Source: an uncultured Agathobacter sp. (GTDB taxonomy: Bacteria; Bacillota; Clostridia; Lachnospirales; Lachnospiraceae). From it: a DNA stretch of 64,000 nt. The position numbers and the translations under genes are program-made. Location of the stretch: positions 1-64,000 of the forward strand of contig CAKRNE010000005.1 of the NCBI GenBank assembly GCA_934365945.1, in the 5' to 3' direction. Positions within the stretch are counted from its first letter, which is position 1. Every line of letters starts with the position of its first letter. Of this stretch, positions 53,926 to 62,090 are shown in pieces. The notes beneath the pieces were generated by a model. The model made no database searches. It was not told the origin of the DNA and was given only the letters and a program-made list of their open reading frames with translations.

Positions 53926-53970
53926 GTAACTATTCAGAGCCACTGAGAAAAAGAAGGGCTGAATAGTTAC
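53926..53970. other. Hairpin after the CapA gene
   Basis: GTAACTATTCAG (53926-53937) pairs with CTGAATAGTTAC (53959-53970). No T-run follows directly, so a terminator role is only possible. Confidence 0.5.
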
Positions 53971-54063
53971 AATATCATATTTTTAACAAATTAAGATAAA
54001 AAGCAGTCATGCAACAAAGGGCATGAACTATCATACAAATATAGTAAGGGAGTAAAGAGCAAT

Positions 54064-56196
54064 ATGTATATGTGGAGAGAGCGCAATAAAGAAGAAAAGC
54101 ATGAGGATGTAGTAAATACAGGCCTGCAGCCGCTTGATGTGGTAGAGGGATTTAAGATACGTCCGGGTTTTTTCAGAATGTACGGAGCGTGCGTGGCATC
54201 GAACGGAGTGAGCTTTACCATCAATTCCCATGGGGCAACAAGGTGTACTCTTTTATTGTTCAAGCCACAGGCACCAAAGCCGTATGCGAGGATTCCGTTT
54301 CCTGATTCCTACAGGATAGGAGATACCTACTCCATGCTTGTTTTTGATATAAAGCCGGATGAATTTGAGTATGCATTTTCGTTTGACGGACCTTATGAGC
54401 CGGCAAAGGGACTTCTGTTTAACGAGGAAAATGTCCTTTTAGACCCATATTCCAGAGCGGTCACGGGACAGCGAAAATGGGGAGAAAAGCCGGAGGGCGG
54501 TAAGGATTTTGAGTACAGAGCCAGAGTTGTAAAAAGCAGCTTTGACTGGGGCAACATAAAGCAGCTTGAGCAGCCCTTTGAGGACCTTGTGATTTATGAG
54601 ACACATGTGAGGGGCTATACAAAGGATAAGTCCTCAGGTGTCAGCGCACCGGGCACATTTGCAGGTTTGAAGGATAAGATTCCGTATCTGAAGGACCTTG
54701 GAATAAATGCAGTGGAGCTCATGCCGATTTTTGAGTTCGATGAGATGGAGAGCGCGAGAGTGGTCGATGATGTGCAACTCTATAATTACTGGGGCTACAA
54801 CACAGTATCGTTTTTTGCACCGAATACGAGCTATGCCTTCAACGAGGAGCACAACCACGAGGGAGACGAGCTGAAATCGCTGATAAAGGCTTTAAAGGAA
54901 AATGGCATAGAGGTCATTCTCGATGTGGTGTTCAACCATACCGCTGAGGGAAATGAGATGGGACCGTGCTTCTCCTTCAAGGGAATAGACAATAACGTGT
55001 ACTATATGCTCACACCGGATGCACACTACTACAATTTCAGTGGCTGTGGAAACGTTATGAACTGTAATCATCCTGTTGTGCGCAGCTTTATAATAGACTG
55101 TCTGAGACACTGGGCCATTGAGTACAGAGTGGATGGCTTCAGATTTGACCTGGCTTCCATTCTCGGAAGAGACCAAAACGGTGCACCTATGGCCAATCCG
55201 CCGATTCTTGAGTCGCTGGCATTCGACCCGGTGCTTGGCAAGATGAAGCTCATCGCAGAGGCATGGGATGCAGGCGGACTTTATCAGGTGGGAAGCTTCC
55301 CGTCATGGAACAGATGGGCAGAGTGGAACGGCAGATACAGAGATGACATGAGAAGCTTTTTAAAGGGCGATGACGGTATGGCGGGAAATGCCATCACACG
55401 TATCACCGGCTCACGCGACCTTTACAGCCCGGAGAGCAGAGGACACAAGGCATCGGTCAATTTCCTGACCTGTCATGATGGCTTTACACTGTATGACCTT
55501 TACTCATATAATGACAAGCACAATGAGAAAAACGGCTGGAACAACACAGACGGAGACAACAACGGCCATAGCTGGAACTGTGGCGCAGAGGGTGAGACAG
55601 ACGACCCAAATGTAAACGGACTGAGAAGACGCCTTATAAAGAATGCATTTGCAGCGCTTTTGTGCAGCCGTGGTCCGGCAATGTTTTTTGCGGGAGATGA
55701 GTTCTGTAACACCCAGTTTGGAAACAACAACGCGTATTGTCAGGACAATATCATTTCATGGCTCGACTGGAGCAGGCTTGAGGAATTCAAGGAAATCCAT
55801 GATTTCGTGCGTCATATGATTCAGTTCAGGAAGGAGCACCCTATACTCAGAAAGATGACAAAGCCTTCATCCTGTCAGTTCCCGGAAATCAGTGTGCACA
55901 ACGGTACACCGTTCAATGCCTCAACGGATTACAAGACAAAGCTCATCGGTATCATGTATGCCGGAAGAAATGAGGAGGACACGGAGGACGATATTGTATT
56001 CTATTGTATGAATGCATATTGGGAGCCGCTTGTGATGCAGCTTCCGGTGCTTCCGAACGGAAAACACTGGCATGTGGACACCAATACCAATGCAGAGTAT
56101 TTTGACGGAGAGGACTTCACCGCAAAGACAGAGCTTTTGGGTGTCAACACCATAAGAGTTCCTGCGAGAACCACGATAATACTTGTGGCAGAATAA
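54064..56196 (+). CDS. glgX: Glycogen debranching enzyme, GlgX/isoamylase type
   Basis: The 710-residue GH13 enzyme has an N-terminal CBM48 domain (about 15-140) and a TIM barrel (about 175-600). The catalytic residues lie in DGFRFDLAS (nucleophile), LIAEAWDAGG (acid) and LTCHDGFTLYDL (stabiliser). It should hydrolyse alpha-1,6 branches in glycogen in the cytosol. No signal peptide. It is a single gene with AGGGAGT before the ATG, and it is ended by a terminator. Confidence 0.92.
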   Translation: MYMWRERNKEEKHEDVVNTGLQPLDVVEGFKIRPGFFRMYGACVASNGVSFTINSHGATRCTLLLFKPQAPKPYARIPFPDSYRIGDTYSMLVFDIKPDEFEYAFSFDGPYEPAKGLLFNEENVLLDPYSRAVTGQRKWGEKPEGGKDFEYRARVVKSSFDWGNIKQLEQPFEDLVIYETHVRGYTKDKSSGVSAPGTFAGLKDKIPYLKDLGINAVELMPIFEFDEMESARVVDDVQLYNYWGYNTVSFFAPNTSYAFNEEHNHEGDELKSLIKALKENGIEVILDVVFNHTAEGNEMGPCFSFKGIDNNVYYMLTPDAHYYNFSGCGNVMNCNHPVVRSFIIDCLRHWAIEYRVDGFRFDLASILGRDQNGAPMANPPILESLAFDPVLGKMKLIAEAWDAGGLYQVGSFPSWNRWAEWNGRYRDDMRSFLKGDDGMAGNAITRITGSRDLYSPESRGHKASVNFLTCHDGFTLYDLYSYNDKHNEKNGWNNTDGDNNGHSWNCGAEGETDDPNVNGLRRRLIKNAFAALLCSRGPAMFFAGDEFCNTQFGNNNAYCQDNIISWLDWSRLEEFKEIHDFVRHMIQFRKEHPILRKMTKPSSCQFPEISVHNGTPFNASTDYKTKLIGIMYAGRNEEDTEDDIVFYCMNAYWEPLVMQLPVLPNGKHWHVDTNTNAEYFDGEDFTAKTELLGVNTIRVPARTTIILVAE

Positions 56197-56283
56197 TAAT
56201 AAAATCCGCTGCCTGCATACAGACAGGACGTATCAGCGTTTTGATCTCAGCGATTAGGAATTGATATCGTTTTAATAAAAAAT

Positions 56284-56330
56284 AGCCCGGTACACATATC
56301 ACATAGCGATAAGTGTGCCGGGCTGTTTTT
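56284..56330 (+). terminator. Terminator after glgX
   Basis: AGCCCGGTACAC (56284-56295) pairs with GTGTGCCGGGCT (56313-56324), then GTTTTT. Confidence 0.85.
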
Positions 56331-56331
56331 C

Positions 56332-56357
56332 GTTACTGTTTTGGCTTAGACAGTAAC
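56332..56357. repeat. GTTACTGT...ACAGTAAC hairpin
   Basis: GTTACTGT (56332-56339) and ACAGTAAC (56350-56357), the same arms as at 50968-50998. Confidence 0.65.
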
Positions 56358-56454
56358 ATTTCCCCCTTTCATTTTTCAATATATTTTATGTGACAGTTGC
56401 GGCAGCCGGTGATTTTGCGAAGTGATACCGGAGGGCCTTGTATATATCACATAA

Positions 56455-56745
56455 TCAGTTGTGAGTCAGACCAATTTTGTCGGTGAATCCGAGAAGATAA
56501 TCGGGAGTGACCCCTAAAACTGTGCACAAATTGCATATAATCAGATAATCCGGGGTCCGCCTGCCGGTTCTGTAGCCTGATATGGCTGATTCAGAGCAGC
56601 ATAGGATTTCGGCAAGAGCCTTATTGGTCAAAGCGTGAAGTCTCATCAGATAGTCAAGTCTTTCCGGAAGAGTTTCATGGATTTTTAATAATTCTTTTTT
56701 GGTTAATGGTTTATGTAATTCTCTCATGAGCTGATTGTAGCCCAT
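56455..56745 (-). CDS. Small XRE-family HTH protein
   Basis: The 96-residue protein has an HTH in ALAEILCCSESAISGYRTGR and the common C-terminal LGVTPDYLLGFTD. No good ribosome-binding site stands before the ATG at 56745; the Met at codon 7 is an alternative start. It is a single gene facing glgX. The target is unknown. Confidence 0.75.
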   Translation of the reverse strand: MGYNQLMRELHKPLTKKELLKIHETLPERLDYLMRLHALTNKALAEILCCSESAISGYRTGRRTPDYLIICNLCTVLGVTPDYLLGFTDKIGLTHN

Positions 56746-56851
56746 GAAGTGCGTATAGCACCTAAAAAGCGCGAAACGCGTTATAGTTCTTTTAGAATAA
56801 GATAATACTGCGAAATATATGATAAGATTCTATATATTCCGGCGATGAAAT

Positions 56852-57604
56852 CTAAATCCATCCACCATCGAAGGTGATTATCTGTCCTGTCAGATAATCC
56901 GGTGCAGTGACGACAGAGTAAGCCATATCTGCGACCTCATCGGCTGTGGCAAAGCGACCGGCAGGAATTTCATCGGCAAGCTCAGCTCTTTCGGCCTCGT
57001 CAAAGCATCGGTTCATGTCTGTATCTATGACACCACAGGCTATGGCATTTACCGGAATGTGCGATGGCGCAAGTTCCTTGCCGAGAGCCTTTGTGAATGC
57101 ATTTATACCGCCCTTGCAGGCAGAGTAAGCCACCTCGCAGGAGGCTCCGACATTGCCCCAGACAGAGGAAATCTGTAGTATGCGGCCGTTTTTTTCTGCG
57201 ACCATGTGAGGGATGGTGAGCTTTGTAAAGTTGAAAACACCGGTCAGATTTACAGACACGATATTGTTCCATTCATCAGGGGTCATATCACTGAGCAGCC
57301 CGATATGCGATATGCCTGCATTGTTGACGAGTACATCTATATGGCCGAAATGGGAAATGGTTTTTGTAACCATATCCTGGGCAAAGTAAAAGTCTCCCAC
57401 ATTTCCGGTGTGGCATAGCACCTCGATTCCGTATGCACAGTGAAGCTCCTCAGCAAACGCCTTAAGCCTGTCGGATGAATTGCGGCAGCAAAGCGAGAGG
57501 TTATATCCGCAGGAAGCAAACTTTTTGGCAATCGCAGCACCTATACCGCGGGAAGCTCCGGTTATTATAGCAGTTTTGTTTATGTGATTTGTCTGATTTG
57601 TCAT
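56852..57604 (-). CDS. SDR-family oxidoreductase (FabG-like)
   Basis: The 250-residue Rossmann-fold NAD(P)-dependent reductase has TGASRGIG (cofactor), NNAG, the active-site Ser in ISSVWGNVG, and YSACKGG (Tyr and Lys). The ATG at 57604 follows AAGGAG; the frame extends 18 codons upstream without a site. FabG-like proteins outside fab operons act on various ketones, so the substrate is open. Single gene on the minus strand. Confidence 0.88.
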   Translation of the reverse strand: MTNQTNHINKTAIITGASRGIGAAIAKKFASCGYNLSLCCRNSSDRLKAFAEELHCAYGIEVLCHTGNVGDFYFAQDMVTKTISHFGHIDVLVNNAGISHIGLLSDMTPDEWNNIVSVNLTGVFNFTKLTIPHMVAEKNGRILQISSVWGNVGASCEVAYSACKGGINAFTKALGKELAPSHIPVNAIACGVIDTDMNRCFDEAERAELADEIPAGRFATADEVADMAYSVVTAPDYLTGQIITFDGGWI

Positions 57605-57819
57605 GACATTCTCCTTATCAATTTTAGGACACCAAACTGGCCACACCCAGAAACCCACTAATATATCGGCTTCACATAGTAAATTGCTGCTTTCTCGGTG
57701 TGGTGCTGATAATTAAGGTGTATATCGAATCACATGCAAGCGTGCATAGATGATATTTTTGAACCTTTAATCATTAACATATTACTGCATAAATCATACC
57801 ATAAATATATATTATGGGG

Positions 57820-57848
57820 TAGACAAAATTATTACATTGTGATATTAT
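57820..57848 (+). promoter_or_regulatory. Promoter of tRNA-Pro
   Basis: TAGACA (57820-57825), 17-bp spacer, TATTAT (57843-57848), 26 bases before the tRNA. Confidence 0.6.
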
Positions 57849-57874
57849 TTAGTAGTTGCAAAACAAATTGCAGA

Positions 57875-57948
<74 letters not shown>

Positions 57949-57996
57949 TTTACTTATGAATATCTATCTGAATAGTTATCGGCTATTTCATTTTAG

Positions 57997-58020
57997 AACA
58001 CGCGCATAGCGTGTTTTTTT
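57997..58020 (+). terminator. Terminator after tRNA-Pro
   Basis: AACACGC (57997-58003) pairs with GCGTGTT (58009-58015), in a run of seven T. Confidence 0.85.
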
Positions 58021-58051
58021 ATTTTAGTCCTTTGGAAATCAAAGTAATATA

Positions 58052-58080
58052 TTGCGTTATTGATAAAATGGTGGTAATAT
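58052..58080 (+). promoter_or_regulatory. Promoter upstream of the EAL gene
   Basis: TTGCGT (58052-58057), 17-bp spacer, TAATAT (58075-58080). Confidence 0.5.
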
Positions 58081-58130
58081 AGTACTAACGTAATGGTTTC
58101 GCTTTAAGAAAGGGACAGGAAATAGGGGAT

Positions 58131-60020
58131 ATGAATATTGTTTCACAAATGTGTGCCATAGCGGTGATGCTTGTTATAATGTATTTCTATGTTACACAGA
58201 AAAAGATTATATTACACACATCGCGGGCATTTGTTGAGGTATGGATTGCAGGCATGCTGTCACTTTTTTTCGATATTTTTTCACTTGTTGCAATTGAAAA
58301 AAGAGCCGGATATCCTCTCACAGCTATAAATGTTATTTGCAAATTATATCTCTGGACGGTTACATGGGTTGCCATGGTGGCATTCTGGTATATATGTGTG
58401 GATATTTTCAGAAAAAAAGAGCTTGAGTGCAAGTGGAGAAAGCGGCTGTTTATATTTGGAATTATAACGGAAATTCTGATAATGGCTGTGCCGATTAAAA
58501 TTTATGATTCCAATAATATAGTCTATACATATGGTCCGGCAGTTGTTATAACATATACAGTAACTGTTACTTTGCTGGGGCTTATTTTAATGCTGACAAA
58601 AAAATACGGTCAGGTTATAAATCCGAGAAGAAGAAAGAGTATGCAGGTCTGGGTGGCGCTTATGTTCTCGGCGGCGGTTATCCAGTTTATAAATAATAAA
58701 ATATTGATTGTCGGCTTTGCGAGTATGGTAGGTGTGCTTATCATTTTTATTATGCTTGAGAATCCGATGGCAAATATTGACAGAGATACAGGCTTTTTCA
58801 ACCTCAATGCTTTTTTTGAATATATGAAGGAGGCATATGGACAGGGAAAGGACGTATCGATAGTATGTGTTCGTTACGGCAGCAACGGAAACGAGGTTTT
58901 TTCCAGCAAGATGGAAAAAAGTATTTTTTTTGAGGTTGTTTCATTTATAAAAAATATACCTGATAATTATGTTTTTAGAAGCTCGGCAAATGAGTATCTG
59001 CTTGTTTTTGAAAATATTGATAGTTCCCAAAAAGCAATCGGAATATTGGAACGCAGGTTTGACAAGCCATGGGGCGGTGACAATATGACGATGTTGTTTG
59101 GAGAAATATATTATCTAAGGTCTACTGAGCTTGTGCGGAGACCATCGGATATATTGGGGCTTTTTCAATATGCCAAGCGTAACAGAGCTGAGTTTACAGG
59201 GCGTGGCGTGATGCTCATAAATAATGAGGTTATCGAGCACATATATGATGAAAATTCTATTGAGAATGAGATAATAGGGGCGTTGCGCGATAATCGTGTT
59301 GAGGTATTTTACCAGCCTATTTATAACACTAAAACGCATAAATTCACCTCTGCGGAGGCGCTTGTCAGGATAAGATCGCGCGAGGGAAATATCATACCTC
59401 CGGGCAGATTTATTTCTGTGGCTGAGAAGCGGGGACTTATTCTACGGCTTGGAGAGCGTGTGTTTGAGATGGTGTGTAGATTTATTGTACAGCATGACAT
59501 ACATGCGATGGGGCTTGAGTATATTGAATGCAATCTGTCAGTGGTGCAGTGTGCTTATGACCATTTAGCGCAGGATTTCATTGCAATTATGGAGAAATAT
59601 CATGTGGATGCAAATGATATTGTGCTTGAGATTACAGAGTCTGCATCTATCACTGAAAAAAAGATACTGCTTGATAATATGAATGCCCTTCGCAAGGTGG
59701 GAGTGAGGTTTGCGCTGGATGATTTCGGCACAGGTCAGTCAAACTTAAGCTATATCGTTGATATGCCGATTGACATTGTGAAGTTTGACAGAGGCATGAC
59801 AAATGCATATTTCGACAACGGAAAGGGCAAGCCTGTTATGGATGCCGCAATGGGGATGATACAAAAGCTGAAGCTTGAGATTGTTTCTGAGGGAATTGAG
59901 GAGAAGGAGCAGTTTGCAAAGCTGGATGAGCTTGGAATAGATTACATCCAGGGCTATTATTTCTCAAAACCGAGAAATGCGGCTGAGTTTATTTCATTCA
60001 TACAAAGCAATAATGCATAG
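58131..60020 (+). CDS. Membrane-bound c-di-GMP phosphodiesterase (degenerate GGDEF, EAL)
   Basis: The 629-residue protein has about seven N-terminal membrane helices (1-215), a degenerate GGDEF domain (about 220-365; SANEY stands where GGDEF is expected) and an EAL domain (about 385-625). In the EAL domain SAEALVRIR, ECNLS, EITES, DDFGTGQSNLSY and SEGIEEKEQF keep the metal and catalytic residues. It should degrade c-di-GMP and have no cyclase activity. The last 11 codons are multiplied three times into the DNA after its stop codon. Confidence 0.9.
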   Translation: MNIVSQMCAIAVMLVIMYFYVTQKKIILHTSRAFVEVWIAGMLSLFFDIFSLVAIEKRAGYPLTAINVICKLYLWTVTWVAMVAFWYICVDIFRKKELECKWRKRLFIFGIITEILIMAVPIKIYDSNNIVYTYGPAVVITYTVTVTLLGLILMLTKKYGQVINPRRRKSMQVWVALMFSAAVIQFINNKILIVGFASMVGVLIIFIMLENPMANIDRDTGFFNLNAFFEYMKEAYGQGKDVSIVCVRYGSNGNEVFSSKMEKSIFFEVVSFIKNIPDNYVFRSSANEYLLVFENIDSSQKAIGILERRFDKPWGGDNMTMLFGEIYYLRSTELVRRPSDILGLFQYAKRNRAEFTGRGVMLINNEVIEHIYDENSIENEIIGALRDNRVEVFYQPIYNTKTHKFTSAEALVRIRSREGNIIPPGRFISVAEKRGLILRLGERVFEMVCRFIVQHDIHAMGLEYIECNLSVVQCAYDHLAQDFIAIMEKYHVDANDIVLEITESASITEKKILLDNMNALRKVGVRFALDDFGTGQSNLSYIVDMPIDIVKFDRGMTNAYFDNGKGKPVMDAAMGMIQKLKLEIVSEGIEEKEQFAKLDELGIDYIQGYYFSKPRNAAEFISFIQSNNA

Positions 60021-60119
60021 TTTATTTTATTGATATAAAGCAATGATACATAGTTTATTTTATTGATATAAAGCAATGATACATAGTTAATTTCATTCAT
60101 AGAATGCAATAATGCATAG
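59988..60119 (+). repeat. Four tandem 33-bp copies of the 3' end of the EAL gene
   Basis: 59988-60020 (last 11 codons with TAG), 60021-60053, 60054-60086 and 60087-60119 are each 33 bp and each end in CATAG. Copies two and three are identical. Copy four resembles copy one in part. Confidence 0.92.
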
Positions 60120-60155
60120 GCAAATAAAATAATTGAATAGGTTATAATATGGATT

Positions 60156-60190
60156 AAAATCCGACGCTTTTAAATTGCGTCGGATTTTTT
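60156..60190 (+). terminator. Terminator after the EAL gene
   Basis: AAAATCCGACGC (60156-60167) pairs with GCGTCGGATTTT (60177-60188), followed by T. Confidence 0.88.
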
Positions 60191-60250
60191 AAGTTCATTT
60201 AAGGTAGCCATGTTAGTATGACACCATCAAAACGAAGGGAGACATAAAAC

Positions 60251-61093
60251 ATGGCAGACCAAATGATTTTCAAGAGATTTGAAATTAAATACATGATAGA
60301 TGAAGCGGTTTTTGAAAAGCTGATGCAAGTGATGGATGGATATATGATAGCAGATGAGCACGGACGAAGCACAGTCTGCAGCTTATACTATGACACGCCA
60401 AAGCATCTTCTTATCCGCAGATCGTTGGAGCATCCGGTATATAAGGAAAAGCTAAGACTTAGAAGCTACGGAGTGGCAGAGTCGTCTGACACGGTGTTTG
60501 TGGAGCTGAAAAAGAAATTCTGCTCTGTTGTATACAAGCGAAGAATTGCGATGACATATGATAAGGCACTTTCATATCTGGCGGGAAATGGGCAGATAGC
60601 TGGCTCACAGGTAGCTGACTCAAAGATAGCTGGCTCAAAGATAGCTGGTTCACAGGTAGCTGATTCACAGGTAGCTGACTCGCAGATTGCAAACGAGATA
60701 AATTATGCACTCAAAATATATGAAAACCTCGCACCGGCGGTGCTTTTATCATATGAAAGAGAAGCCTTTTATGCAAGAAACAATCACGAGTTCAGAGTGA
60801 CCTTTGACAGAAATATCCTTTGGAGGGACTATGACCTGTCACTTGACAAGGGCATCTACGGCACACCTATACTTGCGGATCAGAAGGTGCTGATGGAGGT
60901 AAAGACAGATGGAGCCATACCGGGATGGATGGTTGATTTCCTCACGGCAAATAAGCTTTACAAGACATCGTTTTCAAAATACGGTACAGCATACCGTGCG
61001 ATATATGACCGTGCAAATCAAAAAAGCACTAAGCAGGTTCATGGTTGCGACGAGCTATATGGTGATGAGCTTGTAGCTGTGGCAGGGAATTGA
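60251..61093 (+). CDS. VTC-domain protein (polyphosphate polymerase-like)
   Basis: The 280-residue protein belongs to the VTC/CYTH-like tunnel fold. It has FKRFEIKYMID, SLYYDTP, KLRLRSYG, VFVELKKKF, LSYEREAF, VTFDRNI and VLMEVKTDG in order, which provide the basic and acidic tunnel residues. An insertion of about 34 residues (115-148), made of five-residue repeats (GSQVA, DSKIA and similar), splits the domain. In this cluster type (VTC, DUF4956, carbohydrate-binding protein) the chemistry is unknown, though polyphosphate is often assumed. A GAAGGGAG site precedes the ATG. Confidence 0.88.
   Translation: MADQMIFKRFEIKYMIDEAVFEKLMQVMDGYMIADEHGRSTVCSLYYDTPKHLLIRRSLEHPVYKEKLRLRSYGVAESSDTVFVELKKKFCSVVYKRRIAMTYDKALSYLAGNGQIAGSQVADSKIAGSKIAGSQVADSQVADSQIANEINYALKIYENLAPAVLLSYEREAFYARNNHEFRVTFDRNILWRDYDLSLDKGIYGTPILADQKVLMEVKTDGAIPGWMVDFLTANKLYKTSFSKYGTAYRAIYDRANQKSTKQVHGCDELYGDELVAVAGN
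60593..60694 (+). repeat. In-frame 15-bp tandem repeat inside the VTC gene
   Basis: Six units and a partial seventh of the type CAGGTAGCTGACTCA begin at 60593, 60608, 60623, 60638, 60653, 60668 and 60683. Each codes for five residues, so the frame is kept. Confidence 0.9.
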
Positions 61094-61250
61094 TGTATAT
61101 GGTGATGGGGCTGCAGCTGTGGCTGGAAGTGATGTATACGGTGATGAGACTATAGCTGTGGCAAGAAATTGATGTATATGGTGATGGGCTGTAGCTGTGG
61201 CAGGGAATTGATGTATATGGTGATGAGCCTATTGCTGTGGCAAGGAATTG
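61057..61250 (+). repeat. Degenerate 39/40-bp tandem repeat of the VTC gene 3' end
   Basis: The motif GGTGATG recurs at 61061, 61101, 61140, 61180 and 61219, each followed by GTAGCTGTGGCA-like and AATTGATGTATAT-like sequence. The first unit is the end of the coding region; the others lie after the stop codon. Confidence 0.88.
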
Positions 61251-61290
61251 AGTAGAGAATTGCAAAATAAAGATAAAAACCAGAGATTAG

Positions 61291-61375
61291 AAATTATAAA
61301 AGTAAAATTATAAGAGCAATATTATAAAAGTAAAATTATAAAAGCAATATTATAAGAGAAATATTATAAAAACAG
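61291..61375 (+). repeat. AT-rich 14/15-bp tandem repeat before the DUF4956 gene
   Basis: About six units of AATTATAAAAGTAA or ATTATAAGAGCAAT type follow each other up to 20 bases before the DUF4956 start. No ORF crosses it. Confidence 0.8.
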
Positions 61376-61394
61376 ATATTACGGAGGATTACAT

Positions 61395-62090
61395 ATGCTT
61401 AGCAACATTTTTACAGGATTATTTGATACAACGGCTACAACGGTCATTTCGGTGCCGGATTTCATAATTTGTATAGTGGTTTCACTTATAATCGGAGCCT
61501 TTATTACATGGGTCTATACATACAAAAGCCGCTATACAGCAAGCTTTGCGATAACGCTTGCGATGCTTCCGGCAGTGGTGTGCATAGTCATCATGATGGT
61601 AAACGGTAACGTCGGTGCAGGAGTAGCTGTAGCGGGAGCCTTTTCACTGGTGCGTTTCCGTTCGGTACCGGGAACGGCAAAGGAGATAGGCACGATTTTC
61701 CTTGCTATGGCAGCAGGACTTATCGCAGGAATGGGCTATCTGGCATTTGCAGTGCTTTTTGCATTAATCATGGGCATGGTGATGCTCGTGCTCAACATAT
61801 CAGGCTTTGGTACACACACAAGAGCTACAAGCGACAGAACACTTAGGATTACAATTCCTGAGGATTTAAATTACGGCTCAGCCTTTGATGATTTATTTGA
61901 GAAATATCTCACAGCCTGTGAGATTGTTTCTGTAAAGACAACAAATATGGGAAGCCTTTACAAGCTTACCTATCACATAACACTTAAGGATTTGGCGATG
62001 GAAAAGAGCTTTATAGATGAGCTTCGCTGCCGTAATGGCAACCTTGAAATCGCAATTATGCAACAGGAGGTAAATACGAATGAGCTATAG
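61395..62090 (+). CDS. DUF4956 family membrane protein
   Basis: The 231-residue protein has about four membrane helices (20-145) with the family motif AGAFSLVRFRSVPGTAKEI, and a C-terminal cytosolic ferredoxin-like region (about 160-225). DUF4956 genes typically lie next to VTC-domain genes, as here, but their role is unknown. CGGAGG precedes the ATG. The next gene starts inside its last codons (overlap 11 bp). Confidence 0.88.
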   Translation: MLSNIFTGLFDTTATTVISVPDFIICIVVSLIIGAFITWVYTYKSRYTASFAITLAMLPAVVCIVIMMVNGNVGAGVAVAGAFSLVRFRSVPGTAKEIGTIFLAMAAGLIAGMGYLAFAVLFALIMGMVMLVLNISGFGTHTRATSDRTLRITIPEDLNYGSAFDDLFEKYLTACEIVSVKTTNMGSLYKLTYHITLKDLAMEKSFIDELRCRNGNLEIAIMQQEVNTNEL

